64,000 bases of DNA from Aureimonas sp. Leaf427 (GTDB taxonomy: Bacteria; Pseudomonadota; Alphaproteobacteria; Rhizobiales; Rhizobiaceae). The position numbers and the translations under genes are program-made. How positions within the stretch are numbered: the first letter of the stretch is position 1; each line of letters opens with the position of its first letter. Below the pieces are notes generated by a model, which was not told the DNA's origin, searched no databases, and saw only the letters and a list, made by a program, of their open reading frames with translations. Below, piece after piece: positions 54,505 through 64,000 of the stretch. The DNA is taken from assembly GCF_001425485.1 (NCBI RefSeq), contig NZ_LMQW01000012.1, forward strand, positions 232,100 to 296,099. Reading direction: 5' to 3'.

Positions 54505-54744
54505 TCAGACCTCGTCGTCCTTGAAGACGATCAGACCTTCGCGGATCGCGACCGCGACGGCATGCGTGCGGCTCTGCGTTCCGAGCTTGCGGTAGACCGA
54601 TTTCAGATAGGACGCGACCGTTGCCGGGCTGAGATCCAGCACCCGGGCGATTTCCTTATTGGTCTTTCCCGCCATCAGAAGTTCGAGGCAAGCCAGTTCC
54701 TGCGATGAGAGGCTGCGCCGCGTCCCGTCCCGTTCTCCGCCCAT
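54505..54744 (-). CDS. Small LuxR-type helix-turn-helix regulator
   Basis: A 79-residue protein consisting only of the GerE/LuxR DNA-binding domain: LSSQELACLELLMAGKTNKEIARVLDLSPATVASYLKSVYRKLG. No receiver or sensor domain is present. It is convergent with the fimbria-like operon and may regulate it, which is inferred from position. Confidence 0.85.
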   Translation of the reverse strand: MGGERDGTRRSLSSQELACLELLMAGKTNKEIARVLDLSPATVASYLKSVYRKLGTQSRTHAVAVAIREGLIVFKDDEV

Positions 54745-54762
54745 TCACCCTTCCCAAGGCAT

Positions 54763-54957
54763 TCACGTCAAACGTGTTTCCCTCAGAAGACTTAGAATGT
54801 CCGTCAAGGCTTCAATGGCAGACTGATCATTTAGTTCGGTAGCATGACGGATTGCAGCCTCCGCCTCGGCGATCGCGTTCTCGCCGTGCTGCTCGATCAG
54901 GTAGCGGGCTGCCTGTTCCGTGCGGTCCCGGTCGTCTTGCGTGTGAAGAGGGCTCAT
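54763..54957 (-). CDS. Small hypothetical protein, 64 residues
   Basis: A hydrophilic helical protein beginning MSPLHTQDDRDRTEQAARYL. It lies 18 bases upstream of the LuxR-type gene on the same strand, so it may be cotranscribed. The ribosome site is weak (AGAAG). Short proteins with the pattern GENAIAEAEAAIRHA occur widely in Rhizobiales, with unknown function. Confidence 0.55.
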   Translation of the reverse strand: MSPLHTQDDRDRTEQAARYLIEQHGENAIAEAEAAIRHATELNDQSAIEALTDILSLLRETRLT

Positions 54958-55243
54958 ATCGTTCTTCTGGACACTCGCGCCGGCGGCACGTTCGAGACAT
55001 CCGCGGCATCTACCGACAACCCATTGAGCATTTAACGTTTCGCCCCGATGGATCAAGAGCAACGCGCCGGCTTCTTGGCGAGAACGCGGCGGATCGTCTC
55101 GCGTCGATGATCGGACGCGGCACGGCTTTCGCCCGCGATGCCGCAGATCGCGCCCGAAAATCCGCGCGCGGAGCCAAGCGCGCCACTTTTCTCCCGAATA
55201 TGCGAAGGAGAGACGACAGATCCGAATCGACGAGGACAGATTC

Positions 55244-57556
55244 ATGAGCACCCCGCGCCCGACGATCGAGACGACGATCGCCCGCGAAATCGGCGCGCGC
55301 GCCGAGCAGGTCTCGGCCGCCGTCGCGCTGCTCGACGGGGGCGCGACCGTTCCCTTCGTCGCGCGCTACCGCAAGGAGGCCACCGGCGGGCTCGACGATG
55401 TGCAGTTGCGCGCGCTGGAGACGCGGCTCGTCTATCTGCGCGAGCTGGAGGCGCGGCGCGAGGCGATCCTGAAATCGGTGCGCGAACAGGGCAAGCTGAC
55501 TGACCAGCTGGCGAACGCCTTCCTGAGCGCGGCGACGCGGGTGGAGCTGGAGGACGCCTATCTGCCCTATCGGCCGAAGCGCCGGAATCGGGCGGACGCG
55601 GCCCGCGAGCGCGGCCTCGGCCCCCTGGCCGAGCGCATCCTCTCCGACCGGACGGTCGATCCGGCCGCGCTCGCCAAGGATTTCGTCACGCCGGACGTGC
55701 CGGACGCGAAGGCCGCGCTCGAGGGCGCGCGCGACATCGTCGCCGAGACCATGGCCGACAACCCCGCGCTGGTCGGCGAGATCAGGCGGCACCTCGTCGC
55801 CAAGGCGCAGCTTCGCGCGCGCGTCGTCGCCGGAAAGGAGACGGAGGGCGCGAAGTTCTCCGACTATTTCGACCACACGGAATCCTTCGCGAAGGCGCCG
55901 AGCCACCGGGTCCTGGCGCTTCTGCGGGCCCAGAACGAGGGCGTCGTCTCCGTCGAGATCGAGGTGGATGCCGAGGACACGTCCGCCGTGAAGCCGGTGG
56001 AGGCCATGGTCGCGCGCCATTCGCGCGTGCGCACGGCCGGCGGCTCGGCGGCCGACGAGTGGCTCGTCGGCGTCGCGCGCTGGGCCTGGCGCCAGAAGAT
56101 CCGGCCTCACATCACTTCCGAGATGATGGGGACGCTGAAGGAGGGCGCGGACACGGAGGCGATCCGCGTCTTCTCGCGCAACCTGAAGGACCTGCTCCTG
56201 GCCGCGCCCGCCGGCGCCAAGGCGACGATGGGCCTCGATCCCGGCATCCGCACGGGCGTGAAGGTCGCCGTCATCGACGCGACCGGGCGCCATGTCGACA
56301 GCGCCACGGTCTATCCCTTCCAGCCGCGCAACGACGTGAAGGGCGCCTCCGCGACGCTGGCCGGCCTGATGGCGAAGCACGGCATCGAGCTTGTCGCCAT
56401 CGGCAACGGCACGGCGAGCCGCGAGACCGAGCAGCTGGCGGCCGAGGTCATCGCCGCCCTGCCCGGCAAGAAGCCCGTGAAGGCGATCGTCAGCGAGGCC
56501 GGGGCCTCCGTCTACTCGGCCTCCGAGATCGCCTCGCGCGAGATGCCGGATGTCGACGTGTCGATTCGCGGCGCGGTGTCGATCGCGCGGCGGCTTCAGG
56601 ACCCTCTCTCGGAGCTGATCAAGGTCGATCCCAAGGCGATCGGCGTCGGCCAGTATCAGCACGACGTCGACCAGGGCCAGCTCTCGCGGGCGCTCGACGC
56701 GGTGGTGGAGGATGCGGTGAACGCGGTCGGCGTCGATCTCAACACCGCCTCCTCCGCGCTCCTCTCGCGCGTCGCGGGTCTCGGACCGTCGCTCGCCGGC
56801 GCCATCGTCGCGCATCGCGACGCGCAAGGCCCGTTCAAGACGCGGCGCAAGCTGCTCGACGTTCCGCGGCTCGGGCCGAAAGCCTTCGAGCAATGCGCCG
56901 GCTTCCTGCGCATCACCGGCGGGACGGAGCCGCTCGACGCCTCCGCCGTCCACCCGGAAGCCTATCCGGTCGCGCGCAAGATCGTCGCCGCGCTCGGCAA
57001 GGATGTGGCGAGTGTCATGCGCGAGCCGTCCGCGCTGAGAACCGTCTCGCCCGAGCGCTTCGTCGGCGACGGGTTCGGCTTGCCCACCGTCGTCGACATC
57101 ATCGCCGAGCTGGAGAAGCCCGGCCGCGACCCGCGCCCGGCCTTCCGCACCGCGGCCTTCGCGGAGGGCGTGAACGCGATCTCGGACCTTCGACCGGGCA
57201 TGCAGCTGGAGGGCACGGTGACGAACGTCGCGGCCTTCGGCGCCTTCGTCGATATCGGCGTCCATCAGGACGGGCTCGTCCACGTCTCGCAGCTCTCGGA
57301 CACGTTCGTGAAGGACCCGAACGAGAAGGTGCGCGTCGGTCAGGTCGTCAGCGTGCGCGTCGTGGAGGTGGACATTCCCCGCAAGCGGATCTCGCTCTCC
57401 ATGAAGTCGCGCACCGAGCCCGGCGAGACCCGCTCCGCGCCGCCGCGCGACAGGCCGGATGCACGCCGTCCTGCGCCCGCCTCGCCCAAGCCGGCGCCTG
57501 CCGCATCGACCGGCAGCTTCGGCGCAGCCCTCGCCGATGCGTTCAAGCGGAAATAG
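55244..57556 (+). CDS. tex: Tex, S1-domain RNA-binding transcription accessory protein
   Basis: A 770-residue nucleic-acid-binding protein. In order: the helical N-terminal domain, a YqgF-like RNase H fold (MGLDPGIRTGVKVAVID), helix-hairpin-helix motifs (LNTASSALLSRVAGLG), and an S1 domain (LEGTVTNVAAFGAFVDIGVHQDGLVHVSQL) with a basic, proline-rich tail. Tex is widely conserved and linked to transcription and RNA turnover. The promoter lies within 54958-55243. Confidence 0.96.
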   Translation: MSTPRPTIETTIAREIGARAEQVSAAVALLDGGATVPFVARYRKEATGGLDDVQLRALETRLVYLRELEARREAILKSVREQGKLTDQLANAFLSAATRVELEDAYLPYRPKRRNRADAARERGLGPLAERILSDRTVDPAALAKDFVTPDVPDAKAALEGARDIVAETMADNPALVGEIRRHLVAKAQLRARVVAGKETEGAKFSDYFDHTESFAKAPSHRVLALLRAQNEGVVSVEIEVDAEDTSAVKPVEAMVARHSRVRTAGGSAADEWLVGVARWAWRQKIRPHITSEMMGTLKEGADTEAIRVFSRNLKDLLLAAPAGAKATMGLDPGIRTGVKVAVIDATGRHVDSATVYPFQPRNDVKGASATLAGLMAKHGIELVAIGNGTASRETEQLAAEVIAALPGKKPVKAIVSEAGASVYSASEIASREMPDVDVSIRGAVSIARRLQDPLSELIKVDPKAIGVGQYQHDVDQGQLSRALDAVVEDAVNAVGVDLNTASSALLSRVAGLGPSLAGAIVAHRDAQGPFKTRRKLLDVPRLGPKAFEQCAGFLRITGGTEPLDASAVHPEAYPVARKIVAALGKDVASVMREPSALRTVSPERFVGDGFGLPTVVDIIAELEKPGRDPRPAFRTAAFAEGVNAISDLRPGMQLEGTVTNVAAFGAFVDIGVHQDGLVHVSQLSDTFVKDPNEKVRVGQVVSVRVVEVDIPRKRISLSMKSRTEPGETRSAPPRDRPDARRPAPASPKPAPAASTGSFGAALADAFKRK

Positions 57557-57600
57557 GCGGGGGAGCGCCGGCAGTCGGTCGGCGTCCCGCCATCGCTCCG

Positions 57601-59325
57601 TCAGCGGAAGAGATTGGTCGCGGCGAGTTCCACCACCTCGTCGCCGCGCCCGCTCATGATGGCGCGCAGCATGTAGAGGCTGAAGCCCTTGGCCTGCTCG
57701 GCCTTGATCTTGGGCGGCAACGACAGCTCCTGCCGCGCCGTCTTGACCGAGACGAGAGCAGGCCCGTCATGGGCGAAGGCCTCCCGCAGTGCCGGCTCCA
57801 GCTCCTCCGAGGAGGTGACGGAGATGCCCTTGAAGCCGGCCGATGTCGCGATGGCGGCGAAATCGGGATTGGTCAGCGCCACGTTCGTGTCGAGATAGCC
57901 GGCAGCCTTCATCTCCATTTCCACGAAGCCGAGCGAGCCGTTGTCGAAGACGACGATCTTCACCGGCAGCTTCATCTGAACCGCCGTCAGCATGTCGCCC
58001 ATCAGCATGGTGAACCCGCCGTCGCCCGAGAGCGAGACCACCTGCCGGTCCGGGAAGGCGGCCTTGGCGCCGAGCGCCTGCGGCATCGCGTTGGCCATGG
58101 AGCCATGGTTGAACGACCCGATCAGGCGGCGCTTGCCGTTCATGGTCAGATAGCGCGCGGCCCAGACGGAGGGCGTGCCGACATCGGCGGTGAAGATCGC
58201 GTCCTCGTCGGCCAGCCGGTCGATCGTCTTCGCCACGAATTGCGGATGGAGCGGCTGGCCTTCGCCGCGGGCGGTGGCGAGATCGTCGAGGCTCTTGCGC
58301 GCCTGCGCATAGTGGCGGCGGGCCGTGTCGAGGAAGCGCGTGTCGCGGCCGGGCCCGATCTTGGGCAGGAGCGCGGCCGCCGTTTCCTTCACGCCGCCGA
58401 GGACGGCGAGGTCCAGCTGCGTCCGGCGGCCGAGGGCGGAGGGGTCGATGTCGACCTGCACGATCCGCGCCTTCTCGGGATAGAAGTTGCGATAGGGGAA
58501 GTCGGTGCCGAGCATCAGGAGCGTGTCGCACTCCATCATGGCGTGATAGCCGGAGGAAAAGCCGATGAGGCCGGTCATGCCGACATCGTAGGGATTGTCC
58601 CACTCCACCCATTCCTTGCCGCGATAGGCATGGACGATCGGCGCGCCGAGCGCGCCGGCCAGCTTCACCACCTCGTCATGCGCGCCCGCGCAGCCGGCGC
58701 CACAGAGCAGCGTCACGGCCTCCGACGCGTTGAGGATCGCCGCGAGCCGACCGATCTCGGTCTCGTCGGGGACGATGCGCGGAGCGACGAGACGCGGCCA
58801 GTCGGTCCGGGCGCCGGCGGGCGCCGGCTTCAACGCGACGTCGCCGGGAATGACAAGCACGGCGACACCGCGTCGGCCGATTGCCGTGCGCATGGCACGA
58901 TGGAGGATTTCGGGCATCTGCCGAGGATCGGAAACCATCTCGCAGAAGTCGGAGCACTCGCGGAACAGCTCGGTCGGATGCGTTTCCTGGAAATAGGAGA
59001 GGCCGATCTCTGATGACGGAATGTGCGCGGCGATGGCGAGAACCGGCACATGGTTGCGCTGGCAATCGAAGAGGCCGTTGATGAGGTGGAGATTTCCGGG
59101 TCCGCAGGACCCCGCGCAGACTGCGAGCTCGCCGGTGACGGCGGCCTCGGCACCGGCGGCGAAGGCGGCGACCTCCTCATGGCGGACATGCATCCATTCG
59201 ATCGAGCCAATCCGGCGCAGGCTGTCGTTCATCGCATTCAGGCTGTCGCCCGTGACGCCCCAGATGCGCTTCACGCCGGCAGAGCCCAGCGTTTCCACGA
59301 GAAGATCGGCGATGGATTGCGTCAT
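57601..59325 (-). CDS. poxB: Pyruvate:quinone oxidoreductase PoxB-like, thiamine diphosphate enzyme
   Basis: A 574-residue peripheral membrane flavoprotein that decarboxylates pyruvate to acetate and passes electrons to quinone. The N-terminal Pyr domain has the catalytic glutamate in [10 protein letters not shown], and the ThDP magnesium motif is [31 protein letters not shown] in part. The C-terminal tail ([24 protein letters not shown]) matches the membrane-binding end of PoxB rather than acetolactate synthase. It is convergent with tex. Confidence 0.88.
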   Translation of the reverse strand: MTQSIADLLVETLGSAGVKRIWGVTGDSLNAMNDSLRRIGSIEWMHVRHEEVAAFAAGAEAAVTGELAVCAGSCGPGNLHLINGLFDCQRNHVPVLAIAAHIPSSEIGLSYFQETHPTELFRECSDFCEMVSDPRQMPEILHRAMRTAIGRRGVAVLVIPGDVALKPAPAGARTDWPRLVAPRIVPDETEIGRLAAILNASEAVTLLCGAGCAGAHDEVVKLAGALGAPIVHAYRGKEWVEWDNPYDVGMTGLIGFSSGYHAMMECDTLLMLGTDFPYRNFYPEKARIVQVDIDPSALGRRTQLDLAVLGGVKETAAALLPKIGPGRDTRFLDTARRHYAQARKSLDDLATARGEGQPLHPQFVAKTIDRLADEDAIFTADVGTPSVWAARYLTMNGKRRLIGSFNHGSMANAMPQALGAKAAFPDRQVVSLSGDGGFTMLMGDMLTAVQMKLPVKIVVFDNGSLGFVEMEMKAAGYLDTNVALTNPDFAAIATSAGFKGISVTSSEELEPALREAFAHDGPALVSVKTARQELSLPPKIKAEQAKGFSLYMLRAIMSGRGDEVVELAATNLFR

Positions 59326-59504
59326 GGCGGCGGGTTCCCGAACCTGAAGCGCCAGTCCGGCAGGAAAGGCGCAAACGGCTCGCGAGGGCGACAACGCCCG
59401 CGAGCGCAAGCTCAACGCGGACCCCTGCCCGACCGTTCGCCCTCGAGCCCCGACAAACCGGCGACGCAGCCATGCCGAAACCGGGTGGCTTTCCTCGCGG
59501 GTCC

Positions 59505-60422
59505 TCAGACGATCGGCACGCCCGTCTGTTTGATCTCGCTGTCCGGCTCGACATGGATCTGCACGGTGGCGTTCTCGATCTCGGCCTTCAGCGCGTCCTC
59601 GATGCGGTCGCAGATGTCGTGGGCGGCGCCGACCGTCATGAGTTCGGGCACGACCATGTGGAACTCGATGAAGGTCGCGCGTCCCGCGATGCGCGTCTTG
59701 ACGTCGTGGACTTCCAGCGCGCCGCTCGCGTTCTGCGAGATCAGGGCCCGCGCGCGCTCCTCGGCGGCGGGGTCCATCGCCTGATCCATGAGGCCGGAAA
59801 GCGAGGCGGTGACGACGTGCCAGCCTTCGCGCAGGATGTTGACGGCGACGAGCGCGGCCATGATCGGGTCGAGCAGCGTCCAGCCGGTGACGCTGGCGAG
59901 CGCGAGGCCGGCGAGCACGCCGACGGAGGTGACGACGTCGGCCATGATGTGGCGCCCGTCGGCGCTCAGCGCGGGCGAACGGCGCTCGCGGCCCTGGCGG
60001 ATCAGGAACTGCGCCCAGAGGAGGTTGATGACGGTCGCCACGCCGTTGATCGCGATGCCGAGCATCGGAGCATCGAGGGCGCGCGGCTCCAGATAGGCGA
60101 ACCAGGCCTCGCGCAGGATGAGGAGCGCGGCGACGATGATCAGCGCGCCCTCGACCACGGCGGAGAAGTACTCCGCCTTGGTGTGGCCGAACGGGTGGTC
60201 GTCGTCGGCGGGGGTGAAGGAGACCGTCACCGCCCAGAGCGCGACGAGGCCGGCGACCACGTTGACGATCGATTCCAGCGCGTCCGAATAGAGCGCGACG
60301 GAGCCCGTGACCCACCAGGCGGCAGACTTGATGGCGAGCACGACGAGGCCGACGCCCACCGATGCCATGGCGATGCGCGTGACCAGCGCCGCGTCGGGGT
60401 GGCGGGCGTCCGTCCTCTTCAT
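59505..60422 (-). CDS. Cation diffusion facilitator (CDF) metal efflux transporter
   Basis: A 305-residue protein with six membrane helices, exporting divalent metals such as zinc, iron or manganese by proton antiport. Metal-binding blocks are [19 protein letters not shown] (D in helix 2) and [20 protein letters not shown] (HxxxD in helix 5). The C-terminal cytoplasmic domain has [25 protein letters not shown]. The exact metal is not readable. It starts 5 bases after the trpE(G) stop. Confidence 0.92.
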   Translation of the reverse strand: MKRTDARHPDAALVTRIAMASVGVGLVVLAIKSAAWWVTGSVALYSDALESIVNVVAGLVALWAVTVSFTPADDDHPFGHTKAEYFSAVVEGALIIVAALLILREAWFAYLEPRALDAPMLGIAINGVATVINLLWAQFLIRQGRERRSPALSADGRHIMADVVTSVGVLAGLALASVTGWTLLDPIMAALVAVNILREGWHVVTASLSGLMDQAMDPAAEERARALISQNASGALEVHDVKTRIAGRATFIEFHMVVPELMTVGAAHDICDRIEDALKAEIENATVQIHVEPDSEIKQTGVPIV

Positions 60423-60427
60423 GGCGC

Positions 60428-62617
60428 TCAGGCCGCCTTGACGCGGGCGCGGCGCGGCAGATGGGCGACGATGTTCTCGATCATGCGCATGCCGGCGCCG
60501 CCTCCCAGGCTCATGATGCTTTCGGGGTGGAACTGCACGGCCGCGACCGGCTCCGTCTTGTGCTCGAAGGCCATGACGACGCCGTCCTCGGTCTCCGCCG
60601 TCACCTCGAAATCGCGCGACAGGCGCACCGGATCGGCGAAGATCGAGTGATAGCGCCCGACCGTCACCTCGCTCGGCAGGCCGGAGAAGATGATGCCCGG
60701 CTTCGACACGCGGATGCGCGAGGGCTTGCCGTGCACCGGCACATGCAGCGTGCGCAGCGTTCCGCCATAGGCTTCCGCCAGCGCCTGGAGGCCGAGGCAG
60801 ACGCCGAAAATCGGGATGGCGCGGGCCCTGGCGGAGGCGATCGTGCCCTTGCAGTCGAAATCGGTCGGATTGCCCGGTCCCGGCGACAGGACGACGAGAT
60901 CGGGCGCGACGCGATCGAAGATCTCCTGCGGCACGGGCGTGCGCACCGTCGTCACCGCCGCGCCGGTCTGGCGGAAGTAGTTGGCGAGCGTGTGGACGAA
61001 ACTGTCCTCGTGATCGACGAGAAGGATCTTCAAGCCCTCGCCGACGCGCGCGCCGGCCCGCTCCCCGGCCACCGTGTTGGAAGCGCCGGCCTCGCGGATC
61101 GCCGAGATCAGGGCGGAGGCCTTCAGCTCGGTCTCGGCCTCCTCCTCCTCGGGGTTGGAATCGTAGAGGAGCGTCGCGCCGGCGCGCACCTCAGCGATGC
61201 CGTCCTTGAGGCGAATCGTGCGCAGCGTCAGGCCCGTGTTCATGTCGCCGTTGAAGTGGATCATGCCGACCGCCCCGCCATACCAGGCGCGCGGGCTCTT
61301 CTCGTGTCTCTCGATGAAGCGCATGGCCCAGAGCTTCGGCGCCCCGGTCACGGTCACGGCCCAGGCATGCGACAGGAAGGCGTCGAACGCGTCCATGCCC
61401 TCGCGCAGACGGCCCTCGATATGATCGACCGTGTGGATGAGGCGCGAATACATCTCGATCTGGCGCCGACCGATGACGCGCACCGAGCCCGGCTCGCAGA
61501 CGCGGCTCTTGTCGTTGCGATCGACATCCGAGCACATGGTCAGCTCGGACTCGTCCTTCTTTGAGTTCAGAAGTTTCAGGATCTGCTCGGAATCGGAAAT
61601 GGCGTCGTCGCCGCGCTTGATGGTGCCGGAGATCGGGCAGGTCTCGACGCGCCGTCCGTTGACGCGCACGAACATTTCCGGCGAGGCGCCGATCAGGAAC
61701 TCGTTCTGTCCCAGATTGATGAAGAAGGAATAGGGCGAGGGGTTGAGGCTCTTCAGCTTGCGCGAGACGGCCGAAGGCGGGTTCTCGCAGCGCTCGAAGA
61801 AGGTCTGGCCGGGCACGACCTCGAAGAGGTCGCCGCGCATGAACTTCTCCTTGGCGGCCTTCACGAGCTTGGCGTACTCGCCGGGCTTGTGGTCGCCGCG
61901 CGGCGGAATGCGGTCCGAGGCCGAGAAGGGCGCCTCCGGCCCGCCGCCTTCGAGACCTTCCGTGGTGAGACCGCCCTTCTCGAACTCGTAGCGGTCGAGA
62001 TAGGCCTTGGCCGAATAGTGATCCACCATCAGGATCTCGTCGGGGAGGTAAAGCACGATGTCGCGCTGGTCCGCGCCGCGCGTCAGGGTCTCCTCCACCC
62101 GGTCGAACTGGAAGGCCAGATCGTAGCCGAAGGCGCCGTAGAGGCCGAGATCGCTGTCCTCGTCCGACTTGAACAGGGAGACCACCGTGCGCAGGACCGA
62201 GAAGACGGTCGGCATGCGCGAGCGCTCCTCCTCGGTGAAGGCGCGGTCGGGCAGCTTCACCTCGATATCGATGCGCGCCTCGGCCACGGTCTTCGAGGCG
62301 ATGTCCTCGTGGCCCTCCAGCGCCGCGGCGACGAAGCCGAGCAGCACGCGCCCGCGCGGGTTCAGCGCCTCGATCGCCATGGAGCGGCCGACCGAGGTGA
62401 TCATCAGCGGGGGGTCGACGATCGCCGTGTCCCAGCGCGTGTAGCGGCCGGGATATTCGTAGTTGGACGAGAAGACCGCGCCGCGGCGCGTGTCCAGCCT
62501 GTCGACGAAGGGCTCGATCGCGCCGGCATAGGGCACGCTCTCGCGCCTGCGCGTGATCGTGACGCCGCCTTCGGTCACGTAAAGATCGGCCCCGCCGGGG
62601 GCAGTCGCATGGGTCAT
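60428..62617 (-). CDS. trpE: Anthranilate synthase, fused TrpE and TrpG
   Basis: A 729-residue fusion making anthranilate from chorismate and glutamine, the first step to tryptophan. The TrpE part (about 1-510) has the chorismate-enzyme core [27 protein letters not shown] in part and [13 protein letters not shown]. The glutamine amidotransferase part (about 520-720) has [18 protein letters not shown], the nucleophile in [11 protein letters not shown] and the histidine in VQFHPES. The fusion is typical of Rhizobiales. Expression is controlled by the trpL attenuator upstream. Confidence 0.96.
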   Translation of the reverse strand: MTHATAPGGADLYVTEGGVTITRRRESVPYAGAIEPFVDRLDTRRGAVFSSNYEYPGRYTRWDTAIVDPPLMITSVGRSMAIEALNPRGRVLLGFVAAALEGHEDIASKTVAEARIDIEVKLPDRAFTEEERSRMPTVFSVLRTVVSLFKSDEDSDLGLYGAFGYDLAFQFDRVEETLTRGADQRDIVLYLPDEILMVDHYSAKAYLDRYEFEKGGLTTEGLEGGGPEAPFSASDRIPPRGDHKPGEYAKLVKAAKEKFMRGDLFEVVPGQTFFERCENPPSAVSRKLKSLNPSPYSFFINLGQNEFLIGASPEMFVRVNGRRVETCPISGTIKRGDDAISDSEQILKLLNSKKDESELTMCSDVDRNDKSRVCEPGSVRVIGRRQIEMYSRLIHTVDHIEGRLREGMDAFDAFLSHAWAVTVTGAPKLWAMRFIERHEKSPRAWYGGAVGMIHFNGDMNTGLTLRTIRLKDGIAEVRAGATLLYDSNPEEEEAETELKASALISAIREAGASNTVAGERAGARVGEGLKILLVDHEDSFVHTLANYFRQTGAAVTTVRTPVPQEIFDRVAPDLVVLSPGPGNPTDFDCKGTIASARARAIPIFGVCLGLQALAEAYGGTLRTLHVPVHGKPSRIRVSKPGIIFSGLPSEVTVGRYHSIFADPVRLSRDFEVTAETEDGVVMAFEHKTEPVAAVQFHPESIMSLGGGAGMRMIENIVAHLPRRARVKAA

Positions 62618-62660
62618 CGCCTGTCTCTCCTCAGCCCCTGCCCGGCCGGTCGCGCCCAAT

Positions 62661-62692
62661 AAAAAAGGCCGCCGGATGAACCCAGGGCGACC
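62661..62692 (-). terminator. Attenuator terminator of trpE(G)
   Basis: Minus strand: GGTCGCC pairs with GGCGGCC across a 12-base loop, followed by TTTTTTATT. It lies between trpL and trpE(G), where a Rho-independent attenuator is expected. Confidence 0.8.
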
Positions 62693-62731
62693 TCTCTTCG
62701 AACACGTGCAAATACGCTCAAAGGCCGCTTG

Positions 62732-62776
62732 TCAGCGAGCCTGCCACCAAAGACCGTTGAGCGTGATCGTTCTCAT
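62732..62776 (-). CDS. trpL: trpL leader peptide
   Basis: A 14-residue ORF MRTITLNGLWWQAR with two adjacent tryptophan codons, 39 bases before the attenuator terminator of trpE(G). The ending resembles the Sinorhizobium meliloti leader, which also ends in consecutive Trp residues plus AR and whose transcript and peptide act as trans regulators. Ribosome stalling at the Trp codons when tryptophan is scarce would prevent terminator formation. Confidence 0.88.
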   Translation of the reverse strand: MRTITLNGLWWQAR

Positions 62777-62854
62777 GGCGAGAACCGTTAGCGCGAGACG
62801 CCGCGAAGGGCAATGGGGCCTTCGGCGCAAGCCGCGCGGGAGTGTTCGCTGCCC

Positions 62855-63499
62855 TCAGCGGGCTCGGGCCTTCATCTCGGCGATCAGCCCGTCGTCGACC
62901 GCGCGGGCCCGGACCGCCGCCGGCCGGTCCTTGATGCGCTCCCAGTAGGCGGCGAACGCGGGACGGCGAGGGAAGATGTCGAACTGCATCATCCAGCCGA
63001 GGCTCGCCCCGACATAGACGTCGGCCGCGCTGAACCGCTCGCCCGCGAGATAGCCGCCCTCCGACGCAGCCTCGGCGACGGCGGCCTCCAGCGTGTCGAC
63101 CACCGCGTCCATCGAGCCGTAGCCGACCATCTGCCGCTTCTCCGCCGGCACGTCGACGCCGAGTGCCCGGTTGACGGCGGCCGCCTCGATCGGGCCGGCC
63201 GCGAAGAAGAGCCAGCGATAATAGGCACCCCGCGCCGCCGGGTCCGGGGCAAGGCCGGCCTCCGGAAAGGCATCGGCGAGATAGGCGCAGATCGCCGCGG
63301 CCTCCGTCACCACCGTCTCCCCGTGACGGATCGCGGGCACCTTGCCCATCGGATTGACGGCCAGATAGTCCGGCGAGCGGATGGTCCGGCCGAACTCCAG
63401 GATCACAGTCTCGTAGGGCGCGCCGACCTCCTCCAGCATCCAGCGCACGGTGCGCCCGCGCGACATGGGGTGGGTATAGAGGGTGAGGGTCTCGGCCAT
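62855..63499 (-). CDS. Glutathione S-transferase
   Basis: A 214-residue enzyme with an N-terminal thioredoxin-like domain (LTLYTHPMSRGRTVRWMLEEVGAPYE, NPMGKVPAIRHGETVVTEAAAICAYLAD with the cis-proline and the glutathione-binding E-A pair) and an all-helical C-terminal domain. It conjugates glutathione to electrophiles. The substrate class is unclear. The signature SRGRTVRW suggests a beta-like or proteobacterial GST. Confidence 0.92.
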   Translation of the reverse strand: MAETLTLYTHPMSRGRTVRWMLEEVGAPYETVILEFGRTIRSPDYLAVNPMGKVPAIRHGETVVTEAAAICAYLADAFPEAGLAPDPAARGAYYRWLFFAAGPIEAAAVNRALGVDVPAEKRQMVGYGSMDAVVDTLEAAVAEAASEGGYLAGERFSAADVYVGASLGWMMQFDIFPRRPAFAAYWERIKDRPAAVRARAVDDGLIAEMKARAR

Positions 63500-63781
63500 G
63501 GCTCGTCTCCCGTTGAAGAGGCGCCTTTCTTAGCCGAGCCCCTCCCCGGCGTCTGCGGCGGGTCGCCGTCGAAAGGGCTGCCTTAGCTTTCGGGGCTTGC
63601 AATTTGCGTTGCCGCCTGTCTGAAATCCGCCCGCTTTCGTGATGAGAGGATCGCCCGTCGAAACGGACATGTGATGAAGGCTCCGCGGCGGGAATCACCC
63701 GCGATGCGCCGCCTCCCAGCCCGTCCGTCTTCGGCCAAGGCCGCTCCCGAAGGCCAGAAGCCTCGAAAGGACAAGGTGTTC
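63500..63781. other. Divergent intergenic region
   Basis: About 280 bases between the GST gene and the glucan synthesis gene. No gene is supported. It holds the divergent promoters; no clear repeat was seen. Confidence 0.4.
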
Positions 63782-64000
63782 ATGATCGATCGCCGCCAGC
63801 TCATCCTCGCCTTCGCCGCCCTCGGGCTCGGCCCAGCCGCCGCCCATGCCGCGGCCGACGCCGCCGAGCCGGGCGCGACGCTCTCCTTCAAGCCGGCCAA
63901 GCCCTTCTCCTTCGACGCGCTCGTCGAAGAGGCGCGCGCGCTCGCCGCCAAGCCCTACGTGCCGGAGGTCTCCGTCAATCCGGCCGTGCTCGACCGCATC
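63782..64000 (+). CDS. Periplasmic glucan biosynthesis protein (OpgG/OpgD family), start only
   Basis: The first 73 residues before the window ends. A signal peptide with an Arg-Arg pair (MIDRRQLILAFAALGLGPAA, cleavage near AHA) suggests Tat export, as for OpgD. FSFDALVEEARALAAKPYV is the opening motif of the MdoG/OpgG/OpgD family, which shapes osmoregulated periplasmic glucans. The gene continues past the window. Confidence 0.75.
   Translation, partial: MIDRRQLILAFAALGLGPAAAHAAADAAEPGATLSFKPAKPFSFDALVEEARALAAKPYVPEVSVNPAVLDRI

Overview
The window is high-GC alphaproteobacterial chromosome, most likely Rhizobiales (Hyphomicrobiales). The main evidence is the gene order hrcA-grpE / rph-rdgB-hemW-rsmI-yraN-gshB-comM, a fused trpE(G) gene preceded by a rhizobial-type trpL leader peptide, and a perfect palindromic intergenic repeat at the left edge. 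The genus cannot be fixed by eye.

Layout. 1-14290 is ordinary chromosome: ndh-like and bdhA-like dehydrogenases, a chemotaxis receptor, folD, a Phd/VapC toxin-antitoxin pair, hrcA-grpE, and a tightly overlapping rph...yraN-gshB run. The next gene, comM (yifB), is split. Its first part ends at about 14930 and its second part resumes at about 44425. Removing 14931-44424 restores one 1533-bp frame (510 codons plus stop). The inserted 29.5 kb is therefore a site-specific genomic island with a 3-bp TGA core shared by both junctions.

The island looks composite. A 19-bp left-arm sequence occurs at the left junction (14931-14949) and again, in direct orientation, at 18919-18937, immediately before a large serine recombinase gene. 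The first 4 kb carries only a 1189-residue SIR2-domain protein, a likely defence gene. The remaining 25.5 kb carries, in order: the recombinase; an orphan C5 DNA methyltransferase; a divergent, conserved but functionally unknown two-gene pair; a small resolvase; an OLD-like ATPase with a TOPRIM-like C-terminus; a secreted protein; a 600-bp palindrome-rich control region before a putative replication or DNA-binding gene with a leader ORF; an AT-rich iteron-like region; a row of small unknown genes; a lone DotA/TraY-like membrane protein with TraD; a candidate oriT; a MobQ relaxase operon; and an arsenic resistance operon (arsR, two kinds of arsC, arsH, arsB, an MFS exporter) at the right end. 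This reads as a mobilizable, plasmid-derived element carrying defence and arsenic cargo. No complete conjugation machinery is visible.

45314-64000 returns to chromosome: an alpha/beta hydrolase and a methyltransferase coupled to comM, a sugar dehydrogenase, an EI24-type membrane protein, two endonuclease III paralogues and an Ada-like protein, an unusual four-gene secreted/fimbria-like operon with a small LuxR-type regulator, tex, poxB, a CDF metal transporter, trpE(G) with its attenuator, a glutathione transferase, and the start of a periplasmic glucan synthesis gene cut off by the window edge.

No tRNA, rRNA or CRISPR array was recognised. All calls are by reading sequence and motifs. No database search was run.
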